Assembly: GCF_022539505.1 (NCBI RefSeq)
Contig: NC_061509.1
Span: 34,972,334 to 35,036,333, forward strand
Length of the DNA: 64,000 nt
Direction: 5' to 3'
Origin: Lolium rigidum
Lineage: Eukaryota; Streptophyta; Magnoliopsida; Poales; Poaceae
The position numbers and the translations under genes are program-made. Positions 41,335 through 53,160 of this stretch are shown in pieces. Numbering within the stretch: the first letter of the stretch is position 1; each line of letters starts with the position of its first letter. Below the pieces are notes generated by a model. That model saw only the letters and a program-made list of their open reading frames with translations. It was not told the origin of the DNA and ran no database searches.

Positions 41335-41821
41335 AACCCTGTAGGAGAATATGTAACATATGTAAAGTATATGAAATTCAATATGTTGTATCGTAAAATT
41401 TATTGCAAGATCTTTGCTTGAGAACTCAAATATATATTTATTTTTCATGAGTCCTGTTTCATTAGCTTGATGTCTTTTTGCAGCTGAATCAGCTACTCGG
41501 GTCAAAACATATGCTTAAGTGTTTACCACCTGGACTCAATGGCCCATGATATTCGAGTAATCATAGCCTCCAAGTATCGGGTTGTTTATTCTATTTCTTA
41601 TGCTGCAGCCTCCGAGTTTTGGGTGTGCGGATATGGAAAATAAGTAAAAAGCAACTCAGTATGGAGAACTTAGCTTTTATTGGTGACGAATGCAAAGGTA
41701 CATGTTTTGGCTTGGAGAGCCTGGCCGGTGGCCTATGTTTATGACGAACTTGATATTTTGGCTGAATAGCCTAGCCGCAGGCCTTATTGAAAGTAAAAGC
41801 TTAAAGCTAACTATTAAGCGT

Positions 41822-43025
41822 ATAATCGCCGCAGCTGCGCGACGTTCCACGAATTGCCTTGGTATTTTCCAAACTTTTTTTCCTTGAGGCGATAAGCTCC
41901 TCCAGGAATTGCCTCAGTGACGATGTATGGTCCCTCCCATGGGGACTCCAGTTTGATGTGGTTTTCTTGCTTTAGTCGAATGACTAAGTCCCCTACTTCA
42001 AAGGACCTGGGATGCAGTCCACGACCATGGTAGTTGCGTAGATTCTGCTGGTATGCTATAGATCTGGCGAGTGCAACGTCTCTTGCTTCGTCGAGTGCGT
42101 CGACGTCAACTTCGAGTGCTTTCGAGGAAGCAACTTCTTCATATTTGGAGACTTGAGGGGCCTCATGAGTTATTTCGACTGGAAGCATGGCCTCAACGCC
42201 ATGGACCAGAAAGAAAGGTGTTTCTTGAGCCGCCGCGTTCAGGGTTGTGCGCAAGCTCCATAAGAAAGAGGGTAGCTCATCCACCCAAGCGTGCTTTGCT
42301 CGTTCGAGTGGTGCTAATAACCTTTTCTTGAGGCCATTGCATATGAACCCGTTGGCTTTCTCTACCTGGCCGTTGGTTTGCGGGTGAGCAACCGATGCGA
42401 ATGTTAGTTGTATCCCCAACTCTTGGCAAAAGTCACCAAATTCTCTGGAGGTGAAATTTGTGCCGTTGTCAATGATGATGCTGTTGGGTAATCCAAAACA
42501 AAAAACAATGGATTTGATGAAGTTTACTGCCGAAGTAGAATCTTGACTGGTGACAGGCATTGCCTGAATCCAGTTTGTGAACCAGTCGACTGCAACTAGC
42601 AGAAAGACGTGCCCTCCTGGCCATGACCTGTGTAATTTGCCTACCATATCAAGTCTCCACTAGGCGAAGGGCCAAGCTAGAGGTATTTGTTTTAATTCTG
42701 CTGCAGGTGCATGTGGCTTGGATGCAAATCTTTGGCAAGCATCGCAAGTACACATGATATCCTTCGCGTCCTGCACGGCCGTGAGCCAGTAAAATCCTAC
42801 TCTGAAGGCCTTAGCCGCGATTGCGCGACTACTTGCATGATGTCCGCAGATTCCTTCGTGTATATCCTTGAGTATGACCTTGCCCTCATCGGGTGTGACG
42901 CATCGCTGGAGGACACCCGATATACTTCTCTTGTAGAGTTCGCCTTTTATTACCGTAAAGGCTTTGGACCGTCGAGCAATTCGTCGAGCTTCGATTGGGT
43001 CCTCCGGGAGTTCCTTGTTTACCAA
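41822..43025 (-). pseudogene. Element C: integrase
   Basis: Finger part (43025-42660): SGVLQRCVTPDEGKVILKD, CGHHASSRAIAAKAF, CDACQRFASK. Core (42647-41822): MVGKLHRSWPGGH, SIIIDNGTNFTSREFGDF, NGQVEKANG and the SPWEGPYIVTEAI C-terminal domain. A TAG at 42660-42662 replaces Gln in FAQWGLDMV, and the next Gly codon now encodes Arg. The other stop, near 43026-43030, separates it from RNase H. Confidence 0.85.
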
Positions 43026-43226
43026 TTATGCCAAGTATGGTTGCATCCACGGGACCTCGATCATCATAACTTCTGCTGGTTCTTCATCATCATCGGATGC
43101 TGTTAATAATGGATCAGAGGCTGGCGCAGCCCCCGAGTCAGGCTTCGACTTGTCCCCCTTGTGGTCCTTCATCTTGATTGTACCAACGGACTTTTTGATT
43201 TTGATGGAACGCTCGCTGATTTCTTC

Positions 43227-44246
43227 TCAGAAAACTCCAGATGGTGTAGGCAAACATTGGGACCCGATGTTGGCGAGATTATCGGCTTCATCATTGCTTA
43301 CTCTGCTGATATGGGAGACCTCGCAGCCATCAAAGGTTCCTTCCAAATTGTTATATATATCCCGATATGAAGTCATGTTGTCGCTGATGGTGTCACATTG
43401 GTTCATCACCTGTTGAGCAACAAGGTTCGAGTCTCCGAAGATTTTTAGGTGAGTTGCACCGCAAGCTTTAGCCATTTCCATGCCGTGCAACAGGGCCTCA
43501 TACTCAGCTTCATTGTTGGATGCATTCGGGAAACTCATCCGCAACACATACCTCATCTTGTCTCCTTGTGGCGATACGAGCACTACTCCTGCTCCTGCTC
43601 CTTCAACTCTTTTGGATCCGTCGAAGTACATGGTCCAAGCACTCGATAGATCTAGAGGACCCGCGTTTTGGAGTTCCAGCCACTCGGCTGTGAAGTCAGG
43701 TAGTACCTGTGACTTGATTGTCGTTCGCTTTTCGTAGGTGATGTCCCGAGGAGAAAGTTCAATTCCCCACAGGGAGACATGTCCTGTTGCTTCAGGGTTG
43801 CTCAGGATGCTGCATAGAGGGGCGTCATTGACCACTATGATCGGGTGCTCCGAAAAATAGTGGCGTAACTTTCGTGCGGTCATGAAAACCCCATATGCTA
43901 ATTTTTGATAGTGCGAGTAGCGCTGCTTGGACGGCGAGAGCACCTCGCTAAGGTAGTAGACTGGCCGCTGAACACCGTGAACTTTGCCTTCTTCGTTTCG
44001 CTCGACGAAGAGAACGGTGCTTACCACCTGATGTGTGGCAGCGATGTACAATAGTAACGACTCATTTTCTCTATGTGCTACCAGCACTGGTGGTGTCGAC
44101 AGTACTTGCTTGTGATTTTGAAAGGCTTTTTCGGGTTCCTCATTCCACTCGAATTTGTCTGATTTCCTCATCAATGCGTAGAATGGTAGCGCATTCTCTC
44201 CTAGCCGAGCAATGAATCGACTTAAAGCTGCCACGCGACCCACCAA
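43227..44246 (-). pseudogene. Element C: RT C-terminus and RNase H
   Basis: The frame starts in the RT thumb (VGRVAALSRFIARLGENALPFYALM) and continues through RNase H (WTMYFDGSKRVEGAGAG, FGDSNLVAQQVMNQCD, NDEADNLANIGS). A TGA just upstream, in LRDIQQLV, fits a CGA to TGA change. The YxDD region between 44250 and 44581 is present but frameshifted. Confidence 0.83.
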
Positions 44247-44581
44247 TTGCTGGATGTCTCATAGCTTTGCAGGCTTTTTCATAGTAAGAACTGCCTAATT
44301 TTTCTCGGGGTTGGCTTCGATACCTTGAGCCGGCACTAAGAATCTGAGGAGTTGCCCTGCGGGGACACCAAAAGGAACACTTTGTCGGGTTGAGTTTGAG
44401 GCGATACCTGTCGAGGTTGTTGAAGGTTTCTTGTAGATCATCGATCAGTGTCGCTTCTTTTTGCCATGATCACTACGTCATCAATGTAAACTTGAATGTT
44501 CCTTCCGATTTGTTCCCCAAGGCATTTCTACATCATTCGCTGGTACGTGGCACCCGCGTTCTTCAGCCCAAAGGGCATCGT

Positions 44582-45613
44582 TTAGTAGCAGTAAACTCCA
44601 TAGGGTGTGATAAATGCTATTTTGTCTTGATCCTCTACCTTTAATCTGATCTGATTGTAACCAGAGTATGCATCCAAGAAGGAAAGACGTTCGCAGCCTA
44701 CCATCGAGTCGATGATTTGATTGATTCGCAGGAGTGGGAAGTGATCCTTTGGAAAATGTTTGTTGAGTGCGGTGAAATCGACGCACATACAGAGTACATT
44801 TGTATTTTTCTTTGGGACTAAAACTAGATTGGCAACCCAAGTCAATTTCTTGATTTCTTTAATGAACTTGGCTTCCTCGAGCCGATGAAGCTCCGACGCT
44901 ATAGCTTTGTGCTTCGGCTCTGTGAAGCGATGGAGAGGTTGTCGGACTGGTCTAGCATTGGGATCGAGATTGATTGCGTGCACGGTGAGTTCCTTGGGAA
45001 CACCTGGCATGTCAGCTAGACACCATACGAAGATTTCCCAGCGCTCACAGAGGAACTCGACGAGCGCGCTTTCCTCTGCGGCATTGAGGTTGGATGCGAT
45101 GAAGGTCATTTTCTTTGGGTCGCTTGGGTGAACCTGAATTTCCTGCGTGTCCTTGGTGGAGTCGAAAGCTTGCGATGGCCAGTCCATGACTTCGAACTCC
45201 ATCTTCTCCCGTCTGAAGTTTTCCCGTGATCCGAAAATTACGTCGAGTGTGATCTTTCCCAAGGGGACATTGGGTTTCCCAGGGACAATGCCATGGAAAC
45301 AAGTATCCGAAACTGCAAGGTTTGTTGGCGATATGTTCATTCCTCTCAGCGTGCTAGTGTATATGAGGTTGATGCCGCTTCCGGCGTCCATGAAAACTCT
45401 ACCCACGTCGAATTCTCCAATCTGAGCTTGAAGATCCAAGGGCGCGTGTCCCGGCCAAGGTACTCGAGGAGGATGGTCATCTATACTGAACTCTATAGTT
45501 TGATCGGACCAGTTGAGATACTCTGGTGTTGGTGGAGGTGACTTGATTGCTAAGCTTACTTGTCGGGTGATCAACTTTGGAATCCTATTGGACAATCTGC
45601 CCTTCTGGATCAA
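44582..45613 (-). pseudogene. Element C: protease (internally deleted) and RT N-terminus
   Basis: Protease: VFMDAGSGINLIYTSTLRGM (active site DAGSG in place of DGGSG). At EVMDWPSQ the frame passes directly to FDSTKDTQEIQVHPSDPKK, missing about 85 residues that A has (GRPAYARFMAVPHYTYL and onward), an in-frame deletion near 45165. RT follows: LTWVANLVLVPKKNTNVLCMCVDF, SFLDAYSGYNQIRLKVEDQDK, ending at a TAA after GVYCY. Confidence 0.82.
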
Positions 45614-45859
45614 GTTGATTGCTCCCCTGGATGGCTAGTACCCCTCACTCGGGTTCCTATTGGACGCGAGTTGTTGCTGGTTTGACGTGGCTCCATGCGT
45701 TGGCAGCGGAGGAGGTGGTGGTGCATTGAGTGCTAGAGTTCAGGGAGCTCCCGCGAACCCGAGATTTATCGCTTCTTTCTACTTTGAACCAAAAGCTTCC
45801 TGCAGCCTCAAAAAGGTTCGGTAGTCCTTCATGAGATTGTTAGATTTCCTTTTTCCTTC

Positions 45860-48205
45860 TAAGTCGATGTAAAAGTGCATACTGCAAGGCCCATTAAGCA
45901 TCTGGTATGGCGATTGATTGAAATCCCGCGGGGGTCTAGGCCGATATGTTGGCTTGCTAGAACTGGGCGCGTCTCAATTATCGTTGTGGTACCGGCCGCT
46001 ATGATACTCATCCCTTCGATCGTCATCACTCCTGAAACCCGCAGCCACTTGATTGGGTCCTTAGATGTCATCATAATGGCGGTACCTTCGCCTTTGGTCA
46101 TTGCTGCGCCTGAAGCGATCTTCTTCGGGTGTTCGAGCCCCTTTATTAAGAAAGGCATCTTCGCCATCAGCCCACCTGTTGGCGATGTCCATCAACTGAG
46201 AAACTGTTTTCGGGTTAGCCTGTCCTAACTCCTCGATGAAGTCCTTACGACGCAGCCCATTGTCAAAAGCATCGATTTCCCTCTCGTCTAAAACATTTTC
46301 AGCTGAGTTTTTTTGTGATGTTCCAACACTGGATGTACGCCCACATCGGCTCTCCAGATTTTTGCACGCACGCCATCACTTCCTCGATGGACGCGGGTCG
46401 CTTGTACGTAGATCTAAAGTTTTGAATGAACTGATCTGCCAAATCGTCCCAACTGCTGATGGATTCGTTTGGCAGCTTCCGTAGCCATGATCTCGCGGCT
46501 CCGCTCAGGTGCAGCTGCAAACTTTGCATCGCGATGGCTTTTGTGCTCCCCAGTATCTTGACAGTTTGCTGATAATCACTGAGCCAAGATTTGGGTTCCT
46601 GGAGACCGTCAAACTTCTGTCGATCATGGGGTAACTTGAAATCTTTGGGTACGGCCGTTATGTGAACCCAACGGGTAAAACAGCTTGCACCACACATCTC
46701 AGCGTCATCATCGTCATACTCGCGCATGTCGCGTTCATGCCGAGAACTGTCGACTCTTTGCTGAGTAATGTTATTCCTGGCGTCTCCTCCGCTTGCGTTG
46801 ACCTGTACCTGACGTGGTGACCTGGATCGTCGAGTTGCTACTTCACATCAAGGGCTATCGCGATAACGTGGTGATCTTTTGGGTCTGGGGCGTCCTCTTT
46901 GTCGACTAGAGAGGCTCCAATCATGCCGAGGCCTATGAGGGCAGAACGGTGGATGGCCGCCCTCGGGTCGTTAGCCGCGGGTTGGGTGGCCATCAGGTAG
47001 GTTTGCACGGCCAGGAGTGCTGCTTGCGGTGTTTTGGGTACTATGTTTCCCTGTGCATCTACCGACATGAAGGAAAGATCTAGATCCCGTACAAGATGAT
47101 CTCTTTCATTTGCGGGGACGTGACTCAACCGAAAGGCAGATCTCCTCGGGTGTCCTCCTCCGTGGGTGCCTCCTGTAGAACTTAGCTGTGCTCGACATCG
47201 ACTCGACTCGCTGGCTGCTGCCCTTCTTTCATTAAGCCTTTGTTGGATTTTTATGAGTTCACGCTTCTTACGATGGAGCAAGTACTGGTACGCCATGAGT
47301 TCTTGTCGGGTTGCATCTTCTGTAATGGGGACTTCGCCACTCATGGCTTTCCTCGCTTTATCCCTAGCTGCCACTGAGATCTAAACTTGGACTCGATCAA
47401 CACGCATACCCTCGGCTCTGCTGGCATTGTTGCCAGCTTGGGGTGCTGTCTGGCGTCTGGTTCCTCTGGTGAGATCTGCAGGATTGACGAACGGATTGCC
47501 GATGGAATCGAAATCCTCCGATTCTGCTCCCAATGTGTTCTCTATAACCGCACATATTTGATGACGTGTGAGACGAACGTCGTTAGTGCAAACACTAGTG
47601 TGTGGGTGAACTTTCCAAGTAATGGGGTTGTTGTTGTCGAGCTTGAAGTCGAAGATCGTTGGATCCTCGTCTTGCAGCGGTAGACCCGATGACAACTCGG
47701 CCTCGGAATCATAGGAGACACCATCATAAAGATCGGTGAAATACTCATCACTTGCGATGGACTCAATGTAGTCGATGAAGTTGAAGTCGATGGCGTCCAT
47801 GATGCCGCTATTTTGGAGTAGCAGGTCTGATGAGCTATCGTCATCGGAATCGCAGGAGATCCCATTCAAGAGATTGACTAGATCTTCTCTGCTTTCTGCA
47901 GAGTCGATGATGATTGGCGGCAAGTTTTCCTCGCCTGACGAGCCAACGGAAGATGTCGACGCTGCCGCTGATGCGGAAATTTCTGTCAATGGACCCGAAC
48001 AGATCGGATCCGAAAGACGAGTTGTGCAAATAGATCTGACACGGAAGTTGAAGCTTCCGATCATCAGATTGATTTCCCGGTCGAAGTTATCGACAGCCGA
48101 GAGAGGGGTGGGTGGTTGTGGGCGAAGGTCGGTGGAGCCGGAGCGGATCTTGCCACCGAAGATCGTCAAGTTGTCGCTAGGTGAAGAAAAAACCGCCAAA
48201 ATCAT
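45860..48205 (-). pseudogene. Element C: gag
   Basis: It starts near ATG 48205 (MILAVFSSPSDN). The N-terminal domain has INLMIGSFNFRVRS and a Ser/Asp-rich part, the middle (47374-46838) is an Arg-rich helix, and the gag domain (46727-46299) reads FKLPHDRQKFDGLQEPKSWLSDY, AARSWLRKLPNES and AYIQCWN. A decayed Arg-rich tail reaches about 45860. The frames are offset by stops and indels. Confidence 0.78.
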
Positions 48206-48242
48206 GACTCCAGCACCCAGGTTTCTCACAGACGGCACCAAT

Positions 48243-48621
48243 TGTTGAGGGTTAACCTCGGCAATGTCCATGGATATGGACTTAGGGTTTCGGGGAAAGA
48301 GGTGCGCTGGTGATTTCGTCGGCTATCAGACAACCAAGGCGGTCGGATGATTGTATTGGGGATGAGACAATGTTATGTTCATAGCAAAGTTTCGATGTCT
48401 CGCCCGCCGGCTCCTCCCAGCCTTTATATAAGAGGCTTGGTCTCAGAGTACTGGTCGAGTTCTATTACAACAGCTATGACTATGCAGGTTTCCCAACCGG
48501 GCCTTTCTTTATCTAGTTCGTGGGCTTCGGATGCTTCCAAACCTTCAATTCTTCATGGGCTTCACCCGAACATGCATGAGGGGTATCAATGCTATGGGCC
48601 CAATTAGGCATACCCATGTTA
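48243..48621 (-). repeat. Element C: 5' LTR
   Basis: Partner of 35903-36281; TATA box on the minus strand at 48424-48430. The primer site, TTGGTGCCGTCTGTGAGAA on the minus strand, abuts it at 48224-48242. Confidence 0.9.
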
Positions 48622-50156
48622 GTCTCAAACCACCTGTATAGATTCAAGCTCCGGAAGAGGGTTAGCATTCAAAGCGAAAACTTGAACGGAAGGTATCTGG
48701 AAAGGTGAGTAGACTATTTGGCCTGTCAAAGTAGGAAGAGAAACTAAATGATCAGCGCAATCAATTACAGCTTTGTTGGCCTTCAACCAATCCATGCCAA
48801 GAATGACATCAATGCTTGATTTTGCGAGAGCTATCAGTGAAGCCATGAAGATCTGGCTTCCAATTTGAATTTGGTTGCCATGACTTACTTTCGAAGATAT
48901 GGTTTGTCCTCCAGGAGAGTGAACCAATAGATTAGACGGCAATACTTCCATAGCTAAACCATGCATATCCGCATAACTTGAAGAGGCAAACGAAAGTGAT
49001 GCTCCTATATCGAACATAACTTTTGCAGGGGCAGATTGACAGCAGGTTACCAAGAACGACGTCAGAGTCCTGCTCAGCTTTCTCAATGTTGATGTTGGTC
49101 ACACGAACGGCCTTCGGACCTTGCCTGTTGTTGGCGTTGAAGGCACGGCCCAGAGCTAATGCACGAACCATCGCTTGTGTCGGAGTAGAGCGAGGTGGTG
49201 GTGGAGGTGGCGGAAGCTTCTGAGGGCAGTAGGTGGAGATGTTCCCAGGCTGGCCACACTTGTAGCAGGTGGTGCTGGGACGTGGACCTGTTGGCCTTGG
49301 TCCAGCATACGCAGGCCTATGCGGAGGTTGGTAGGTCCTTAGAACTAGCTGCGGGGTGGGAGGGCGGGGAGCATACCCAACTTGGACGGGCATTGTAGCT
49401 CGCCTTGGTGGTGCAGGATTAGGAACCCACAACCTACGCTTCTGAGTCGGTGCTGGAGCTGAAGAAGCACCAATCTCTCGAGAGTGCTTACGCGACTCCT
49501 CAAACGCAAGCCTCCCAGTTACTTCCTTGACTGCAATGTTGACAAGCTCGTTGAAGGTAGCAGCCTTGACATGAGTGAGAGTGTACTTGAGCGCAGGCTT
49601 CAGACCATTGTAGAACCTCTGTTGCTTATTGGCGCCAGTTGACACTTCTTCTCCAGTGTAACGGGCGAGGTGAGCGAACTCAATGCTGTACCCCATTACG
49701 TCCTTGTTGCCATGCACCAGATTACAGAACTTTTCCTTCATCCTGTCCATGAGTCCTTCTGGAATGTGGTGGCTCCTGAAAGCTTCCACAAACTGCTCCC
49801 AAGTGATGTCAGCATTCGGGGGATGCATCTCGAGGAAGTTTTCCCACCATGCAGCGGACCCTCCTTTCAGTAGGTGAGTCACAAACCGCACTTTGTTTCC
49901 CTAGGCGACTCCTGTTGTGGTGAGCATACGATTGACATCATGCACCCAGTCGTCTGCATCCAGAGGTTCAGGTGTAGCATCAAATGATCGCGGGTTCAAC
50001 TGCAGAAAGTCCCGGATCATCACTCGACCATTCTCTTGCCGGCCTTGGTCAAAGTTGTGCTGCATCTGCTGCATCTGACCTAGCAATTGAGTCATCTACA
50101 ACAGGGCTTGCCCCAGCTCAGGAGGAGGGGGTGGTGGCTGAGGTCTCACCATCATG
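48622..50156 (-). pseudogene. Element D: gag and protease
   Basis: Gag starts near ATG 50156 (MMVRPQPPPPPPELGQALL). The capsid region is RFVTHLLKGGSAAWWENFLEMH and GLMDRMKEKFCNLVHGNKDVMGY. The zinc knuckle reads CYKCGQPGNISTYC, in which the usual His is Asn. Protease: VMFDIGASLSFASSSYADMHG (DIGAS active site) and IDVILGMDWL. TAG codons at 50096-50098 and 49901-49903 fall where Gln is expected. The frame stops at TGA near 48627, beside element C. This continues into the RT at 35902. Confidence 0.85.
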
Positions 50157-50334
50157 TTCAGGAAAACGTTAAGATGGCGGCAACAGCATATGACAACATA
50201 GCTTAAAGACAACCACACACATGCTCGACAAGATAAAACAACGAGGCATAGAATTCATCAAGGTACACCATCATGGTTCAAGTACACAAGAGATCCATAC
50301 AACTGATACAAAGGAAGGAAACTAGTATATCCAC

Positions 50335-51135
50335 TCAGCGCGCAAGAAGGTGGGATATACGATAGTCACTACGACGCCAATTGGTCTGGCGGCGACCACG
50401 ACTGTGCTGATCCACCGGAAGACGAAACCTCAAAGTGACGAAAGAGTGAGCCTCTGGACCCTGCTCTCCATACAAGAGTGGCCCTGTGTCACGCGGGTCA
50501 ACTGAGAAAAGTAGCCCATGGTCTGGAACATATCCATCAGCATCAGGAGGAGAACAACCAGGCGGGAACTACAAGCTCTGTGGGTAGGTGAGGTCGAACG
50601 GCTGAAGGGTGGTGTAAGCTGAAAGGTGCTGACATGTCCGCTAGAGCTGCTCGTGGACGATGTCCAGCTCGTAGAGGAGAGCCTGTGTCAAATGGTCCTG
50701 GCACTGCACGAACTGAGCTGTCATATACAAGTGACTATTCTCCTGCTCTGGGTCAGCGTAGTCACAAGTAACTTGCCGTTTCTGCAACGGGATGATGAAA
50801 TCTGGTGGCACGTAGCACAAAGGCGAAGTCTCGAAGCAGGTGTAGTCCTTGCGCAGCATAGTGGCACAGAGGTACGCTTTACGCTGCACATCCAAGTAGA
50901 CATAAGAAGCTGTGGCCTCACAAGGGTGAAGTGGAGGCCTGCGTGGGTCATCTGCAGGAACACTGACCACAGCTCTGTAGAGGTTCTAGTTCTTGCCATG
51001 AGGAATCTTGAACATTCTGTACTCAGGGTACCAGATGTAGCCAAGGTAACTTAGCATCTCGCAGAGCATAACTGGAAAACCTGGCGTATCCTCACAACGA
51101 GTCATGCAGACAACCTGTTGAAGGGCCATCTGCAT
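50335..51135 (-). pseudogene. Element D: extra ORF upstream of gag, three TAG stops
   Basis: One frame of about 265 codons runs from ATG 51135 or 51129 to TGA 50335, ahead of gag on the same strand. It contains MTRCEDTPGFPVMLCEMLSYLGYIWYPEYRMFKIPHG, then PCEATASYVYLDVQRKAYLC, PPDFIIPLQKRQVTCDYADPE and DHLTQALLYELDIV. TAG codons at 50986, 50641 and 50569 interrupt it, and the sequence remains protein-like across all three. I know no domain for it, although similar hypothetical proteins are, from memory, common in cereal annotations. The leader before 51129 ends CTTCATGCAG, a possible splice acceptor. Confidence 0.65.
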
Positions 51136-51545
51136 GAAGATAATGAAAAGGAGTTAGGCACCACAACAAGGAAGTGAACAAAGAAGTGAACAAGATAGCA
51201 CCGGAAACAACGGAATGAACATGTTAGCATGAAAAACCAATAGTTGCAAAGGAACAAGATTATATCTGGAGATTGAGTTACAGATGATATCGAAGCAACC
51301 ATAGTACAAGAATTTTCAAAACAACTTTTTCCTATGGTACTACGGAAACCCAACGTGAAACCTAGATGAAGTTCAGGTAAGAATAGAGTAAAACCGTTAC
51401 ACTTCCTTACCAGAGGGAGGGTGGGTGGGGTAAGAAATAAAAAAGAATTCCTACTCTCACGCATAAGATTTTTCCTATATAGCTATCAAAATATCAAATC
51501 TAGACACAACAACGTCAGCTGTGAGGGCTCCTACAGGCAGTCCAT
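51136..51545 (-). other. Element D: 5' leader
   Basis: AT-rich DNA between the extra ORF and the primer site. No frame of note; it could hold an intron or packaging signal, but nothing in it shows this directly. Confidence 0.5.
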
Positions 51546-51557
51546 GCTCTGATACCA
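51546..51557 (-). other. Element D: primer-binding site (initiator Met tRNA type)
   Basis: The minus strand reads TGGTATCAGAGC, the classic complement of the initiator methionine tRNA 3' end, four bases inside the LTR at 51562. All other elements here with a visible site use TGGCGCC-like or TGGCACC-like sites. Confidence 0.88.
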
Positions 51558-51561
51558 AGTC

Positions 51562-53160
51562 TGTAAGCCCCAGGAGTAAGGGCTCAAGAAAACGCGCATG
51601 CCATGATGACTTTTTGCGTATGAGGTTACTACAAGGGACAATGAGGTCGCCATGTAGTTCGGAGTACCAACAGGCCAAGACAAATCTCGACACACTCATG
51701 CGCAACTAGACATCATGGGGCTCACGATTGGCCATAGACCTGAGTGCTTCACCTTCATATGCACTTCACAACATACCCGCACTGTGCACAGGATCCAAGG
51801 GTGGTAATATAGAGTTATGTATCATAACATAAACAACTATGACACAAAAGATGGAAATAACATATCGAAAAGGCTCAATAGAGAAAGGTACAAATGACAC
51901 TCAATGGACACATGTCCAACAGCACATCCTTACATCAACGGAAGCAAATAGTCTGGGTACAGAAAAAATCCAAATTGGACTAAGAGTCCAGAAGATAAAG
52001 CAGACGGGTCCATAACCAACAAGCCACAGGCTGATGCCTATGAACGTCCTTGCTACTCGACGAAGTCGGTGTCTGTGAACTCAACGAAGTATCCTCCTGA
52101 CGACTGCTCGTATCCTATCGTACCTGTAACATCGGGCCAACGGTTGCCGGAGACAGAAAGAAAGGCGGAGCATGAGTACCAAAGGCACATGTACTCAGCG
52201 AGACTAGAACTTGGCTATGCACGCAGGGCTATATGGTGGAGTTTAGCGGCACCAAAGCTTGAACTACTTATAGACACACGCTACAACTTCCATCTATTCA
52301 GAGAAGGTAAGAGAGCGCATAAGGTACCAACTAGCTACTACTCAGGCATAACCCAGCCGAATAGACTTATCCCCTTCACACGAGGCGAAGAAGCAGTGTA
52401 CAGGCACTCACACGGTTGACAAGTTTTATTTGGTATCCATTGTAGTAATGCTAACTTACTACGCATGATTATTAGCAAGTTATTAGCAACAATTATAAAG
52501 TGTAAGTTGTTCTATGATCGAGTTAAACAGCTCCAAGTCATCCATAACCGCGGACATGGCTTTCCGAAAAGATTTACCCTGCAGGGGTGCACTACTGGTT
52601 CGATACACGCACGTTCAATGCTGCTGGATCAAAACAGAGTCTCACGATGGGACCGTTTCCAGTTCTACAAGAAAGTCTAGGGGGCCACCCCACTAAGCTA
52701 CCCGTAACAAAGTTCAGCCGTACTCCGGAGCGGACTTAGGGTTTACGCCAGCAGCTAAGCAAGCATGAACAGCTCGCTTCGCTAAACGTCCGGCAAGGTA
52801 CAGTACGGAAATAAACACCCAAAGGGAACAGGAAGTAAAGCACCCGAAGGCAACAGTAAGTAAAGCATGGCATACATGGCACAGGAAAATAAAACCAAAG
52901 TTGTGGCCCCCTTTTCAACAGTCATGAGAAAAGGTAATAAGTCAAGGGGGTCCCATTAAAACCTCCCGCGAGTTGTTAGTGTGCTCAGCCTTAAAACTGG
53001 TAACAGGAACTCGGGTCATAGGGGACATAAGCGAGACAAAGATCCGATGCTTGTGCAAAAGGGCCCACCGATGCCACTTCATTAATTATTGGCCCACATC
53101 AAATTTTAGTTGTAACAACTTATCATGATTATCTCCAACAACATTATCCAAATATGAAAC
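51562..53160 (-). repeat. Element D: 5' LTR, interrupted by F2
   Basis: It begins TGTAAGCCCCAGGAG and matches 6327-6866. At least 1.6 kb of LTR precedes the insertion of F2 at 53161; the remainder should lie beyond F2, outside the window. A frame of 116 codons at 52069-52419 has no family match. The sequence before F2 ends GAAAC. Confidence 0.8.

Larger units (their letters stand above)
35903..48621 (-). mobile_element. Element C: complete Tat-type gypsy retrotransposon with antisense gene
   Basis: LTRs of 379 bp (35903-36281, 48243-48621) differ at about 29 sites (near 8 percent), so C is much older than A. Target duplication is imperfect: GTCGC (35898-35902) and GTCTC (48622-48626). The order is as in A: gag and pol on the minus strand, antisense gene on the plus strand, hairpin modules, 3' LTR. 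Both gene sets are heavily broken. It interrupts element D between protease and RT. Confidence 0.9.

Noticed and set aside
51546..51557. Possible tRNA-Met fragment
   Set aside because: Only the 12 bases complementary to the tRNA 3' end are present, next to an LTR edge, so this is a primer-binding site.
52069..52419. 116-codon plus-strand ORF in the D LTR
   Set aside because: It lies within the LTR and has no domain.
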